A model generated the notes under the pieces. That model had not been told where the DNA came from. It saw only the letters and a program-made list of their open reading frames with translations, and searched no databases. 64,000 nt of DNA from Syntrophales bacterium. Its GTDB lineage: Bacteria > Desulfobacterota > Syntrophia > Syntrophales > UBA2210. Of the stretch, positions 1-8,982 are shown piece after piece; position 1 is the stretch's first letter, and each line of letters begins with the position of its first letter. Made by a program: the position numbers and the translations under genes. The stretch is taken from positions 75,353-139,352 of the forward strand of contig JALNXD010000002.1 of the NCBI GenBank assembly GCA_023230565.1. Reading direction: 5' to 3'.

Positions 1-2
1 CT

Positions 3-266
3 CTGCCGGCAACTGATGTACTGCCTGCGACAATTGCGCGGGCACGAGAATTTCACAAAGCTGCCCCTGTATCGGTAGCAATATCAAAAAAACTTTTGTG
101 GGAAGGGCTCGATATGCCGGTTTCTGAAATTTATGAACGGGAATTCTCACTTTTCAGCTGGATATGCGAGCAACCTGATGCAACAGAAGGGGTAATGTCA
201 TTTCTTGAGAAAAGAGATCCTCTGTGGAGTATGAAAACATCGAGAGATCTTCCCGATCTTCTGTAA
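3..266 (+). CDS. enoyl-CoA hydratase/isomerase family protein, C-terminal part
   Basis: This reading frame is open from the left edge of the window and stops at 264-266, so only the last 87 residues are present. The visible part reads as the C-terminal helical region of a crotonase: a helix with AREFHKAAPVSVAISKKLLW, then an acidic segment ending in GVMSFLEKRDPLW, which matches the usual final helix (EG..AFLEKR.P.W) of enoyl-CoA hydratases. The oxyanion-hole and catalytic residues lie outside the window, so the substrate cannot be judged. Two more crotonases lie within 3 kb on the other strand, which fits a fatty or aromatic acyl-CoA degradation neighbourhood. Confidence 0.8.
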   Translation: MPATDVLPATIARAREFHKAAPVSVAISKKLLWEGLDMPVSEIYEREFSLFSWICEQPDATEGVMSFLEKRDPLWSMKTSRDLPDLL

Positions 267-330
267 GAAAGATGATTCCCAATATCCAGATGAAAGTGCG
301 TAAAGACACACTGCTGCTGCACGCAGGTTA

Positions 331-525
331 TTATGTTTTTCCAGGCACAAAAATCCACAGGAGAATGTAGAGAACTACCCCGAAACCAAAGAATATCACA
401 CAGAGGCAAAAGGCAAGCCGCCACACCCAAGAAGGAAGCGGAGTATGTTCACCAAGCCCTCCGCAGACGCCTCCGATCCACCTGTCTTCACTGGATCTTG
501 TAAGATTTCGAAGCCATTCAACCAT
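331..525 (-). CDS. small PspC-domain membrane protein
   Basis: The 64-residue product carries the PspC-like signature: an RSSEDRWIGGVCGGLGE segment followed by one hydrophobic stretch (about residues 33-60, LAFCLCVIFFGFGVVLYILL) ending in W.FVP. PspC domains occur in envelope-stress proteins and as free-standing one-domain proteins in many bacteria; the role of the short forms is not settled. It is probably an inner-membrane protein. No strong ribosome binding site precedes the ATG at 525. It lies downstream of the tRNA-Val gene on the same strand, but a terminator separates them. The family call is fairly firm; the function is open. Confidence 0.75.
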   Translation of the reverse strand: MVEWLRNLTRSSEDRWIGGVCGGLGEHTPLPSWVWRLAFCLCVIFFGFGVVLYILLWIFVPGKT

Positions 526-577
526 GTTCGTCTACTGAATCCGAAGAGTTCAAAGCAACTAGTTGCCATCTAGAGGC

Positions 578-613
578 AAAACTAAAACAGGGTTACAGTG
601 CAGCCTGTAACCC
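578..613 (-). terminator. rho-independent terminator after tRNA-Val
   Basis: On the minus strand a perfect 9-bp stem (GGGTTACAG / CTGTAACCC, 590-613) with a 6-nt loop is followed by a T-rich tail (TGTTTTAGTTTT). It begins about 10 nt after the tRNA CCA end and would end the tRNA transcript. Confidence 0.8.
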
Positions 614-623
614 CTTGAAATCA

Positions 624-698
624 TGGTAGGCGGTACTGGATTTGAACCAGTGACTTCTACCGTGTGAAGGTAGCACTCTCCCGCTGAGTTAACCGCCC
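624..698 (-). tRNA. tRNA-Val (anticodon CAC)
   Basis: The minus strand folds into a complete cloverleaf. The acceptor stem is GGGCGGT/ACCGCCT (first pair G-U). The D arm is ACTC-AGCGGGA-GAGT, the anticodon stem is CTACC/GGTAG around the loop TTCACAC, and the T arm is ACTGG-TTCAAAT-CCAGT. The loop gives anticodon CAC, which reads GTG (valine). The discriminator base is A and the CCA end is encoded at 624-626. Length is 75 nt including CCA. Confidence 0.95.
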
Positions 699-912
699 CG
701 ATAAGGTCTGTGACATTAGCGCAAAGCACCTATGATTGCAAGTCAAAAAATCCTGGCAGAAAAGGAGAAAAAGAAAGAATGGCGATGTATCGATTGAAGG
801 CATTGGTTGGGAAAAAATCGATTTCTCTTCATTTTAATTCATCAATTGACGGCGGATCTTTTTTTCTTTACTATTAGCAAAGATCGAAACATCGGTCCGA
901 GGGAGGCCAAAG

Positions 913-1206
913 ATGAAGGCAAGTATCATTTTCACTGGTACAGGCCCTATCCTTATTCTTACCTCATATGAATCTCTGACTGATCCAAAATTAATCGATA
1001 AGCTGGCATCGAAAGGGATAAAAAAATTTATCGCAACGGAACTTCCTATTGAAGAGGTAGAAAAAAGGTATAAGGAACATTTTAAAATCGTATTGGATGA
1101 TCTTCATCAAACGGATGATCTGCGGGTTCTTGACTATAACGGTCATAACATTCTTGAATCTTTTTCCTTCGCTGAAATGGGAAAACCGGTGTATTACGAA
1201 CCGTAA
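913..1206 (+). CDS. conserved small cytosolic protein, function unknown
   Basis: The 97-residue product has no signal peptide or membrane segment. It starts MKASIIFTGTGPILILTSYE, which looks like a beta strand followed by a helix, and contains a charged helical middle (PIEEVEKRYKEHFKIVLDDL) and a C-terminal stretch DYNGHNILESFSFAEMGKP. A good ribosome binding site (GGGAGG) lies 8-9 nt before the ATG, and the gene ends just before a bidirectional hairpin at 1281-1308, so it is very probably a real single-gene unit. I recall similar short proteins annotated as hypothetical cytosolic proteins in sulfate reducers, but I cannot assign a function. Confidence 0.7.
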   Translation: MKASIIFTGTGPILILTSYESLTDPKLIDKLASKGIKKFIATELPIEEVEKRYKEHFKIVLDDLHQTDDLRVLDYNGHNILESFSFAEMGKPVYYEP

Positions 1207-1280
1207 GATATCTCTCGCACATCAGGAACAGCGGAAACTGCGTAGAATCTCCTGTTACCGAGCACACCGGCCTTAAAGGT

Positions 1281-1308
1281 AATAAGTGATGCTGTCGCAT
1301 CACTTATT
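1281..1308. terminator. bidirectional terminator hairpin
   Basis: A perfect 12-bp stem (AATAAGTGATGC / GCATCACTTATT) with a TGTC loop lies between two converging genes. On the plus strand it is followed by AAAACGTCCTTTTTT. The stop codon of the minus-strand crotonase (1300-1302) is inside the stem. Confidence 0.75.
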
Positions 1309-2082
1309 AAAACGTCCTTTTTTACCTTCTCCGCTTTGAAAACGGAGGGCGCCCGCGTGCGATTCACCGCTTTTGATCACCTTCATACCGAGCTTAAATT
1401 CCAGAGAAAGGGCATCCCCTAAAGCAAGATCGAAGCCTTTATATACCGCCTCTCTGTCACTTCTAAGACATATTTGAGGGAATTTTGAAATTGTATATGC
1501 AATTTTTTCTGCTTCCGCTCGCGCCTGGCCCCTTTCGACCAGCCTGTTTGCGAGTCCCATTTCAAAAGCTTCTGTTGCGCTTACAGGTCTCCCCGTCAGT
1601 ATCATATCCAAGGCTCTGCTCATTCCTATAAGCCTCGGAAGGCGCTGAGTCCCCCCATCTATAAGCGGTACGCCGAAACGGCGGCAGAATACTCCGAACA
1701 CAGCATCCTTTTCTGCAACACGGAGATCGCAGAGACAGGCAAGCTCCAGGCCTCCTGCTACAGCATATCCGGAAACGGCTGCAATAACCGGTTTGGAAAC
1801 GCTCATCCTCGTTGGTCCCATAGGACCATCAGCGCTCATGTCATCCTTAAGACGAACAGACTCTTTTTCCATTTTTGAAGCCAGTGCATTCAGATCGGCT
1901 CCTGCACAGAAAGTCCCTCCAGAACCCCAGAGCACTGCGGCATTGAGCGTATCATCATTTTCGAAAGCCCGGAACGCATCGGCCAGCAAACGAGCCATTT
2001 CAGCGTCAAAAGCATTGCGAACCTCCGGGCGATCCATAATGATGGTCAGAACAGGTCCGTTACGTTCCAGTTGTATCCCCAA
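1300..2082 (-). CDS. enoyl-CoA hydratase/isomerase (crotonase) family protein
   Basis: The 260-residue product is a full-length crotonase. The first oxyanion-hole segment is GTFCAGADLNALA (about residues 57-69) and the second is SGYAVAGGLELACLCDLR (about 104-121). It then has GVPLIDGGTQRLPRLIG, the typical region after the catalytic loop, where many hydratases have P.GGG/GGTQRL. The usual hydratase glutamate of the active-site loop is not obvious here (RRFGVPLIDGG), so it may be an isomerase, hydrolase or other crotonase rather than a classical hydratase. It starts 27 bp after the stop of the gene at 2110-2913 and is surely in the same operon. Confidence 0.9.
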   Translation of the reverse strand: MGIQLERNGPVLTIIMDRPEVRNAFDAEMARLLADAFRAFENDDTLNAAVLWGSGGTFCAGADLNALASKMEKESVRLKDDMSADGPMGPTRMSVSKPVIAAVSGYAVAGGLELACLCDLRVAEKDAVFGVFCRRFGVPLIDGGTQRLPRLIGMSRALDMILTGRPVSATEAFEMGLANRLVERGQARAEAEKIAYTISKFPQICLRSDREAVYKGFDLALGDALSLEFKLGMKVIKSGESHAGALRFQSGEGKKGRFNK

Positions 2083-2109
2083 ATTGCTCCCCTTTCCTCT
2101 CCGCCTTCA

Positions 2110-2913
2110 TCAGGCCCCCTGGAAATCGGGTTTTCGTTTTTCGGCAAAGGCCTTCATGGCCTCCTTACAATCTTGTGACGGGAGCAGCAACATGTTTTTA
2201 TGGACGGCCAGCGAAATTCCGTCGCGAATTGATGCGAATCGGCTGTAATTGAGTACTTCTTTCGTATTTTGAACGGCCAAAGGAGCACTTTCAGTGATTT
2301 CCATGGCAAGCTTCCTGGCAGCAACCATAAGAGTATTTTGATCGGAACAGACTTCTGTGACCAGTCCCATCCGCTCAACTTCAGCGGCACTGAAAAATCT
2401 GCCGGTGAAGGCCATTTGCCTGGTAAAAGCTTGCCCTATAATGAAGGGAAGTCTCTGAAGCACTCCCATGTCCGCGACAATCCCTATGCGTGCCTCACGC
2501 AGCGAAAAAGTGGCGTCTTCCGTACAGAGGCGAAGATCACACGCTGAAATAATATCGAGTCCTGCACCAACGCACATTCCGTGAACGGCAGCTATTACCG
2601 GCTTCTTACATTCTTCAATTACATGACAACAGTCGAAGATTGCCTTATCACGCACGGGAATATCGAGCATATTGCGCGGATTACCCATTAATCCTCGCGA
2701 CATGGCATCCTTTAAGTCAAGACCGGCCGAAAAAATTCTGGCATTACTTTTTAAAATTATTACCCATACATCATCACGTATTCCCAGTTCTTGAAAAATT
2801 CCGGTAATCTCGGTGGCAAGCTCGAAGCTCAGTGCGTTTAAGCTTTCTTTTTTGTTCAAAGAGACGGTGGCTACGTGATCTTCCGTTACTACCTCAATCC
2901 ATTTGTAACTCAT
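2110..2913 (-). CDS. dienoyl-CoA isomerase-like crotonase
   Basis: The 267-residue product has the crotonase fold with the oxyanion segments RIFSAGLDLKDAM and VHGMCVGAGLDIISACDLR. It resembles delta3,5-delta2,4-dienoyl-CoA isomerase (ECH1): the aspartate in ACDLRLC, the glutamate in LREARIGI and the aspartate in VADMGVLQRLP all correspond to acidic residues of ECH1 (ACDIRYC, VKEVDVGL, AADVGTLQRLP). Known family members move double bonds in unsaturated acyl-CoA intermediates. Here it would act in the cytoplasm, first gene of a two-gene operon with the crotonase at 1300-2082. The ATG has a clear AGGAGG-like site (minus strand, about 2920-2926). Isomerase activity is inferred from motifs only. 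Confidence 0.85.
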   Translation of the reverse strand: MSYKWIEVVTEDHVATVSLNKKESLNALSFELATEITGIFQELGIRDDVWVIILKSNARIFSAGLDLKDAMSRGLMGNPRNMLDIPVRDKAIFDCCHVIEECKKPVIAAVHGMCVGAGLDIISACDLRLCTEDATFSLREARIGIVADMGVLQRLPFIIGQAFTRQMAFTGRFFSAAEVERMGLVTEVCSDQNTLMVAARKLAMEITESAPLAVQNTKEVLNYSRFASIRDGISLAVHKNMLLLPSQDCKEAMKAFAEKRKPDFQGA

Positions 2914-3086
2914 GAGAACCTCCTGTGTATGCTTTCAGTATTTTTTTAGCCACCAATCAGGCTGGCACGAAATGCGATGGAACAACTGTAACTATCATCA
3001 AATAAAAGAAATTACAATCGGAGAGCGTATAAAAGTTCTCTGGAACTAGATCCGAGGCTGTGATAGCGTCGATATGGAGGGAGATG

Positions 3087-3887
3087 ATGAAAAAATTTGG
3101 AAAAAACAATTATTCGGCAATAGATAGGCCGGAGATTCTGTCGTATATTTTTTATCCCCGAAGGGAAAATACGAATTATCGATCCGAAAGTTGTGCCGAA
3201 GATATGCTCATTCCTGTGGAAGGCAACGATATTTGCATAGGAGTCCGTTTTCATTTCGTTTCGAATAAAATGCCCACAATTTTGTTTTTTCATGGAAACG
3301 GCGAAATTGCAGCCGATTATGACCACATCGGGTCTCTTTACACTTCAATGGGAATCAATTTCGCAGTAGCCGATTACAGAGGATACGGCATTTCAGCAGG
3401 ACGGCCTACAGTGGCGGCTATGATGACCGACTGTCATATTATTTTAGAACACCTGTTGAAGAAGCTGTCTGATGAACACTGCTCGACCTCTGTAATCGTC
3501 ATGGGCAGATCACTAGGCAGCGCATCGGCCCTGGAGCTTGCATATCGTCATCCGGAGCTGGCCGGTCTGATTATTGAAAGCGGGTTTGCATATATGATGC
3601 CTCTGCTTCAGCGAATCGGCATTCCCCGCACTGTAGATATTTCAGAGGAAGATGGGTGCATGAACATCGAAAAGATCAAAGAATTCAAAAAACCTACACT
3701 TATAATTCATGCCCTGTATGATGACATCATACCATTTTCCGAAGGCAAAGCGCTGTACGAGGCCTCGGGAGCATATGAAAAGCGTTTTCTCACTATACCA
3801 GATGCAGATCACAATACCATTTTCATAAGAGGATTCCGGGAATATCTCTCTGCTGTTGCGGATTTCACGAACGCCCTGACCGCATAA
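3087..3887 (+). CDS. alpha/beta hydrolase (BEM46/ABHD13-like)
   Basis: This 266-residue protein is a serine hydrolase of the alpha/beta fold. The oxyanion motif is FFHGNGE, followed by ADYRGYGISAGRPT; the nucleophile elbow is GRSLGS, and the later segment LIIHALYDDIIPFSEG and PDADHNTIF supply the acid and histidine of the triad. This pattern is typical of BEM46/ABHD13-like hydrolases; the substrate is unknown. There is no signal peptide. The start was placed at 3087 because GGAGGGAG immediately precedes ATGATG; a GTG 27 nt upstream would put the ribosome site inside the gene. It is a single gene with no operon partner. Confidence 0.85.
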   Translation: MKKFGKNNYSAIDRPEILSYIFYPRRENTNYRSESCAEDMLIPVEGNDICIGVRFHFVSNKMPTILFFHGNGEIAADYDHIGSLYTSMGINFAVADYRGYGISAGRPTVAAMMTDCHIILEHLLKKLSDEHCSTSVIVMGRSLGSASALELAYRHPELAGLIIESGFAYMMPLLQRIGIPRTVDISEEDGCMNIEKIKEFKKPTLIIHALYDDIIPFSEGKALYEASGAYEKRFLTIPDADHNTIFIRGFREYLSAVADFTNALTA

Positions 3888-3941
3888 GGCACAGGGGAAA
3901 GAAGCGCCTTCCATCGAACACAGCCGGAAAACCCAAATTTT

Positions 3942-4388
3942 TCAGTGAAATTCCTCGGCTTTAATGATAACAGCATATATTTTTTCCTTCCGGAAAAAAT
4001 GCTGCCCGATATCGTAGCGACGGCCGGAATCCAGATCCAATACTATGCGTATTTTACGTTCAGGTATTCTGTGTGTACCAACCCGGATCTGCTTTATCAG
4101 TTCGCCTGACGTATATGTGGTACGTTTTACTCCTTTTGCAATTCCCACATCGATAAAATCGCAGACAATTCGATATTTCTCACCCTCCATCGCGAAAATT
4201 TCAGGAAAATACTCCCCATTGAACTGTAAAAAAACCCTCTCTTCACCATTCGAAATTTTTTCGAATCTAATCTCTTCAAGTAAAGGGTCTTCCGCAGATA
4301 ACCATATGGGTGCTGCACACACAAAAATACATATCGCCACCGCTGCTGTAATTAGTTGTCGTAAGGTAGTATTCTTTTTTGCGCTCAC
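3942..4388 (-). CDS. exported AMIN-like domain protein
   Basis: The 148-residue product starts with a signal peptide (about residues 1-32, hydrophobic core LITAAVAICIFVCAAPIWL, cleavage near LSA-ED). The mature part has the repeated strand pattern of an AMIN-type domain: LLEEIRFEKISNGEERVFLQF, YRIVCDFIDVGIAKG, IKQIRVGTHRIPERKIRIVLDL. AMIN domains bind peptidoglycan or localise periplasmic proteins such as N-acetylmuramoyl amidases and secretins; here no catalytic domain follows. It is likely a periplasmic envelope protein. It is encoded just downstream of the C_GCAxxG_C_C gene, 78 bp from its stop. Assignment to AMIN is by eye. Confidence 0.65.
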   Translation of the reverse strand: MSAKKNTTLRQLITAAVAICIFVCAAPIWLSAEDPLLEEIRFEKISNGEERVFLQFNGEYFPEIFAMEGEKYRIVCDFIDVGIAKGVKRTTYTSGELIKQIRVGTHRIPERKIRIVLDLDSGRRYDIGQHFFRKEKIYAVIIKAEEFH

Positions 4389-4466
4389 CTTCCGGTTTAA
4401 TCTCTTTTATGCAATTAAGAAAGCTGTTTCACCGCGAGTTCCGTCATACCGAATATTCGAGCAGGA

Positions 4467-5012
4467 CTATTTTTCAGGACCGCGGCCCGGCTCATTCATT
4501 TTTTTCTGAGCAATTCTTTTTTGCTCGTCCAGAATAATTTGTGTTGCCATACGCGCCGTTTCTCCAACCAACGTCGAACACTTTTCGGGCATACCCGCTT
4601 TAAAGGCAGCTTCCATCTCTTTCGGATCGTAGAGATTAAAGAAACGGCCTACCATTTTTTTCTGAATATCTTCACATCGGCAGGTTCCATACTTTTCAAC
4701 AAAGGCATCATGAAGCTTTTTCGACAACATGCACGCTTTCAGCTGTTTTGTGATATTATCGAATTCTTCCATGGATCTTCCGAAAAAATATCCGATGGCG
4801 AGTGTTCCTCCTGAAAGGGCTCCACAATGACCATCGCCGGTCAGTCCGACCCCGTCGGCAAGGCCTGTTGCCGCCTTGAAAACTGTCGTATCTTCTACTC
4901 CCAGTGCCTCAAAAATTCCCGCAAGTGTGCACTGCGGACAGCCACCGCTTGCAAGTTCATGAGCTTTTGCACGATCAAAAGCTTTTTGCAGAACAGCTTC
5001 TTCTTTTTCCAT
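4467..5012 (-). CDS. C_GCAxxG_C_C family redox protein
   Basis: This 181-residue cytoplasmic protein has the cysteine pattern of the C_GCAxxG_C_C family: ASGGCPQCTLAGIF (about residue 20-35), the GLADGVGLTGDGHCGALSGG segment, and later CRCEDIQKK and KCSTLVGE. Family members are redox-active metal or flavin-associated proteins found mainly in anaerobes; their reactions are poorly known. The start is set at the second ATG: AAGGAG sits directly against the first ATG (5021), too close, and is 9 nt from the second. It lies only 20 bp after the stop of the large peptidase gene's 3' neighbour region, so it is probably the next gene of that transcript. Confidence 0.85.
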   Translation of the reverse strand: MEKEEAVLQKAFDRAKAHELASGGCPQCTLAGIFEALGVEDTTVFKAATGLADGVGLTGDGHCGALSGGTLAIGYFFGRSMEEFDNITKQLKACMLSKKLHDAFVEKYGTCRCEDIQKKMVGRFFNLYDPKEMEAAFKAGMPEKCSTLVGETARMATQIILDEQKRIAQKKMNEPGRGPEK

Positions 5013-5032
5013 CGAGTGCATCTCCTTTTTAA

Positions 5033-7945
5033 TTAAAGTACTGTAAATGTTTTCAATTGCAGATTTTCTTTTTGCACTGCATCTTCTATAGCGCTTTTAG
5101 AACCTAAAATCTTTATTGAACCCCTTTTTCGTACTTCCTTGAGCACTTCTGCAAATTCACGGAAATGATCCGCAGTTGTGGCCAGCACTTCATCACGGAC
5201 TTTCTGGCGTTCTTCATCATTTATTCCTGCAAGTGTTCTTGCCAATGATGCATACCCCTTCGCATCGGGAAGCATGTAGGCATCCATATCGCCTATAGCG
5301 CCGATTATCGCTTTTGTCAATTCATCCTTATCTATCTTCAAATCCTCCAAAAAATGCACAGTCTCATCAAAAGATTTTAAGGTTAAAATCAGATTTGGAT
5401 CCCGGTAAGAGAGAAAAGTTAATATACCGGTAAGCCGATCAAAGGAACAGAAGGCTCCGTAGGCCCCCCCTTGAACTCTGATCCTTTCCCAGAGCCAGGT
5501 AGCTCGCAGATAGCGAGTAATCACATTTATCGATCCATTGTATGTATACCCCAATTCGTAAAGATCGGCACCCTTTGCCACATAATTCACTTGTGAAGGC
5601 GTTATCATTCCTTCATTTTCAATGGTTTCCTCACGTTGCCAACTCTTCTTTAATTCATTCTTTTCCGGCACAGAATCAATAAATCGATTAATCTGAGGCA
5701 GTATTTCATCAAATCCTTCTCTGTCGACTGTTACATTGATAAGCATCATTTTCTGATTCACAACAATGCGAAGCATTTCTTGAAGAATTTCATATACAGA
5801 CCCCCATTCATCATCGATGGCTTTCACAAGTTTCCGCAAGAAAAAAAGATAACTGATTCCTCCCATCTGCTCGGCCACCCAATCGGCTTCATTAAACTGG
5901 GACCGAAGACGCAGATTTACCACCTGATGACCGCCCGGGATCAGTTTCTGCTCCATTCTTGCTTTTTCTTCGAGCGCCATCTGCCTAAAGCGCTCCCGGT
6001 TTTCGAACCGGGGTTCAAGCACCAGATCCCTGATAATTTCGAGAACATCTTGAACCTGATGAAGCATTCCTTTTCCTCTTAGAAACAGCTTTGCCACAAT
6101 GTGATCGCTATCTTTGACGAGCGAAAGCAGAGGCGAAAGGTGAATGCCTCCCGTTTTTCTGCCGATCCTCTGAAAGATCTTTACGTAATCCTCTTTTTGA
6201 GTCCCCATTTCCAAAAGAGATCTGCTAAAGAGAGGAAGATAAGAAATATATTCCTGCGGTATTGTGTGGATATCAAATCCTACATCGATATAGGCAATAC
6301 CGTTTGTAAAAAGATCGTGATATAAAATCGACGCACCGGCATAATCGATTCGCTGACATGGGATTGTCTTATTCTCCCTGTCAAGATCAGAAATCTCCAG
6401 TGATGGAATCGTCCTCAGTGCCTCAGGTGTATCAGGCGTTTCCTGCATTTTTTTCAGTGTGCGGGTTTCCTGTAGTATCTTTTCGAGACTTTTGCCATCC
6501 AGATTCTTTTTAATCTTTTCAAGGGATTTTCTTTCTTCTTCTTCTTTCCTCTTCCTCAAGTCAGGATCAGGAGTAAGTACCACACTGCTTCTATGCTGAT
6601 TATCAAGGAAATAAAAACGGATCAGTTTTTCAAAAAACGAGTGATCCGATTTTATCTTTTCTTTAAGACTTTCAAGCGGCCTTTCGTAAGCAATCAGCGC
6701 CAGGGGGTCGCCTCCGTAAAGCCAGCTTGTCAGCGCCCTCAACATGAGAACCAGACCCCTCGGATAACTTCCCGTGTTTTGTTCTCTCAGGCTGAACTCC
6801 AGCGTGTTAATTGCAGCCTCTACAGCCTCCGCATCTATACCTTTTTCCGCAAGATCTGAAAGAGTTTGTATGATCAATTTTTCCACGGCGGACATATTTT
6901 TATACTCAACCCCTTTCATGCCCACCGAGAAAAACATCTGGCGCAACTCATCCTCAAGTCCTCCTCCGACAATGTCTTCACCAAGACCGGATTCTATCAG
7001 AGCCTTCCTGAGCGGTGATCCCGGCGTTCCAAGAAGGATATAGCTTAAGACGTTGAGTGCCATATTGGCATCCACAACTCGTGTCTCACCGAAGAGCCAG
7101 TTGAGAGTCATCATTCCCTTTGCATCGGCTTCACCTCCTGTTGCAAAAATACGGTCCACCTTACGCGGCTGTTCGAATTCCGGTTGCAGCGGCACGAAAG
7201 AACTCACTTTCAATTCTTTGAAATCTTTCAAATATTCATTTATAACCTGCAGGCGTTTTTCAGGATCATCATCGCCGTAGAAGAAAATCCGGGAATTTGA
7301 CGGGTGATAATAGCGCTGGTGAAATTCCTTGAATTCTTCGTAGGTAAGATCGGGAATTTTTTCAGGATCTCCTCCCGAATCAAATCCATAGGTAATATCC
7401 GGAAAGAGCGATTGCTGAGATGCCTCGGAAAGAATATTGTCCGGCGATGAATAGGCTCCTTTCATCTCGTTGTATACGACTCCAAGGTACTTGAGAGACT
7501 CCCCGATATCCTGAAGATCGAAATGCCAGCCTTCCTGTTTGAATATCTCCGGAGTTATACGGGGATAGAAAACGGCATCAAGATATACATCTATGAGATT
7601 ATAGAAATCTTGCACGTTCTGACTTGCTACAGGATAGCAGGTGCGGTCGGGATACGTGAATGCATTGAGAAAGGTCTGCAAAGATCCCTTAAGAATTTCT
7701 ACAAAAGGTTCTTTGACGGGATATTTTCTGGATCCGCAAAGAACAGAATGCTCGAGTATATGGGCAACACCGGTGGAATCCGAGGGAGGAGTCCGGAAAG
7801 TGATGCCGAATACTTTATTTTCATCATTATTTATCAGAGACAAAAGCTCGGCTTTCGTTTTCATGTGCCTGTACATCCGGGCTACTGTTTTTAATTCTTC
7901 AATTCGCCTCTCAAAGATGAGTTCAAAACCGTATATTTCATTCAT
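5033..7945 (-). CDS. M16C (PreP-like) zinc metallopeptidase
   Basis: The 970-residue product is an inverted-zincin peptidase of the presequence-protease type. The zinc motif HxxEH is seen in AHILEHSVLCGSRKYP (about residues 62-77), and the third ligand region is YNEMKGAYSSPDN (about 160). Length matches PreP/M16C enzymes (about 970-1000), which are two-halved proteins with an M16C-associated linker and a catalytically silent C-terminal half. They degrade short unstructured peptides. No signal peptide is present, so it is probably cytoplasmic. It is followed after about 20 bp by the C_GCAxxG_C_C gene and probably heads that transcript. Confidence 0.93.
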   Translation of the reverse strand: MNEIYGFELIFERRIEELKTVARMYRHMKTKAELLSLINNDENKVFGITFRTPPSDSTGVAHILEHSVLCGSRKYPVKEPFVEILKGSLQTFLNAFTYPDRTCYPVASQNVQDFYNLIDVYLDAVFYPRITPEIFKQEGWHFDLQDIGESLKYLGVVYNEMKGAYSSPDNILSEASQQSLFPDITYGFDSGGDPEKIPDLTYEEFKEFHQRYYHPSNSRIFFYGDDDPEKRLQVINEYLKDFKELKVSSFVPLQPEFEQPRKVDRIFATGGEADAKGMMTLNWLFGETRVVDANMALNVLSYILLGTPGSPLRKALIESGLGEDIVGGGLEDELRQMFFSVGMKGVEYKNMSAVEKLIIQTLSDLAEKGIDAEAVEAAINTLEFSLREQNTGSYPRGLVLMLRALTSWLYGGDPLALIAYERPLESLKEKIKSDHSFFEKLIRFYFLDNQHRSSVVLTPDPDLRKRKEEEERKSLEKIKKNLDGKSLEKILQETRTLKKMQETPDTPEALRTIPSLEISDLDRENKTIPCQRIDYAGASILYHDLFTNGIAYIDVGFDIHTIPQEYISYLPLFSRSLLEMGTQKEDYVKIFQRIGRKTGGIHLSPLLSLVKDSDHIVAKLFLRGKGMLHQVQDVLEIIRDLVLEPRFENRERFRQMALEEKARMEQKLIPGGHQVVNLRLRSQFNEADWVAEQMGGISYLFFLRKLVKAIDDEWGSVYEILQEMLRIVVNQKMMLINVTVDREGFDEILPQINRFIDSVPEKNELKKSWQREETIENEGMITPSQVNYVAKGADLYELGYTYNGSINVITRYLRATWLWERIRVQGGAYGAFCSFDRLTGILTFLSYRDPNLILTLKSFDETVHFLEDLKIDKDELTKAIIGAIGDMDAYMLPDAKGYASLARTLAGINDEERQKVRDEVLATTADHFREFAEVLKEVRKRGSIKILGSKSAIEDAVQKENLQLKTFTVL

Positions 7946-8129
7946 ATATCATTCCTTTCTTACTCAAACTAATACTTGATTTTGCCCTCTCCTTCAACTT
8001 TTTCTTGAAAATTTCCCTTCTTAATCTCGTTTATCACTCCATCGAAAAGATCGCTATATCGAAAAGATTGACATGAAAAGGTTCAGCCGGTAACATGCCG
8101 ATCAGAATTGAAGGAAGGCATCCATAACT

Positions 8130-8879
8130 ATGATTGCTGATGAATATGAAAAGGCCAAAGTAACCGCCCAGGAAATTGCAGCCACTTTCGAACCACCTCT
8201 TTTCTATCGTGAAAAAAAGATCGAATGTGTGCAGTCCGGCAATACGTTTGAAGAAAATCATACAGCGCAGGCATGTCTCTTGATTCTGAAGGATAAAAAG
8301 GCCTCCTACGGCCACGGATTGTCACATGCAGTAAAAGTGGCCGTCGATGCCGGGGCCATAATAATAGTGGAAGGATTCAGTAAATACAGATCGCAGGATG
8401 CCAAGAGGCTTCTTTTTCTCGCCCACATAGCCGGAGTTCTCCATGATATTGAGCGATCGAGTCCGAATCATGCTCAGAAGGGCTCAATGGAAGCAGAAAA
8501 AATTCTGCTCCGCTTCGATTTAAGCCCGGCTGAAATAGAAGCTGTAACGGGGGCGATAAGAAACCATGAGGCCTTCCAGCCTTACACAATGATGAAAGAT
8601 CCCGCTGCGCAACTCCTTTCAGATGCGCTTTACGATGCCGATAAATTTCGATGGGGACCAGATAATTACACCGAAATGATATGGGATATCCTGGCACCTC
8701 GAAAAGTTCCTGTGGCGAAACTGATGGAAAGATTTCTCCCCGGGCTGGAAGGGATTAAAAAAATCAGAGATACTTTCCGTACGGAAACCGGGAAAAAGTA
8801 TGGACCGGACTTTATTGACAGGGGAATCGAAATAGGGCTTGAACTTTATAAGCGTCTTGGCGGCACTCTCGCAGTCTGA
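8130..8879 (+). CDS. HD-domain phosphohydrolase-like protein
   Basis: The 249-residue product contains an HD domain: a histidine in YGHGLSHAVKVAVDAG, the HD doublet in HIAGVLHDIERSSPNHAQKGS, and further histidines/aspartates in IRNHEAF and DALYDADKF. HD proteins are metal-dependent phosphohydrolases acting on nucleotides or related compounds; the substrate here is not apparent. There is no membrane segment. The neighbours (CBS and NUDIX genes) also point to nucleotide handling, but they are not clearly in the same transcript: 90 bp separate this gene from the CBS gene on the same strand. Confidence 0.85.
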   Translation: MIADEYEKAKVTAQEIAATFEPPLFYREKKIECVQSGNTFEENHTAQACLLILKDKKASYGHGLSHAVKVAVDAGAIIIVEGFSKYRSQDAKRLLFLAHIAGVLHDIERSSPNHAQKGSMEAEKILLRFDLSPAEIEAVTGAIRNHEAFQPYTMMKDPAAQLLSDALYDADKFRWGPDNYTEMIWDILAPRKVPVAKLMERFLPGLEGIKKIRDTFRTETGKKYGPDFIDRGIEIGLELYKRLGGTLAV

Positions 8880-8982
8880 CCGCTGAAGGGCTTTGAGCCG
8901 GATTATCGCAGCTTCATTTTATTGGACTTCCGGATGTCTTAAGGGATAGTATAAAAAAAAGTATCTTATAATGGAGAAAAAA

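Noticed and set aside
2963..2977. TGGCACG followed by TGCGAT upstream of the alpha/beta hydrolase, resembling a sigma-54 promoter.
   Set aside because: Spacing between GG and GC is 8 rather than 10 bases.
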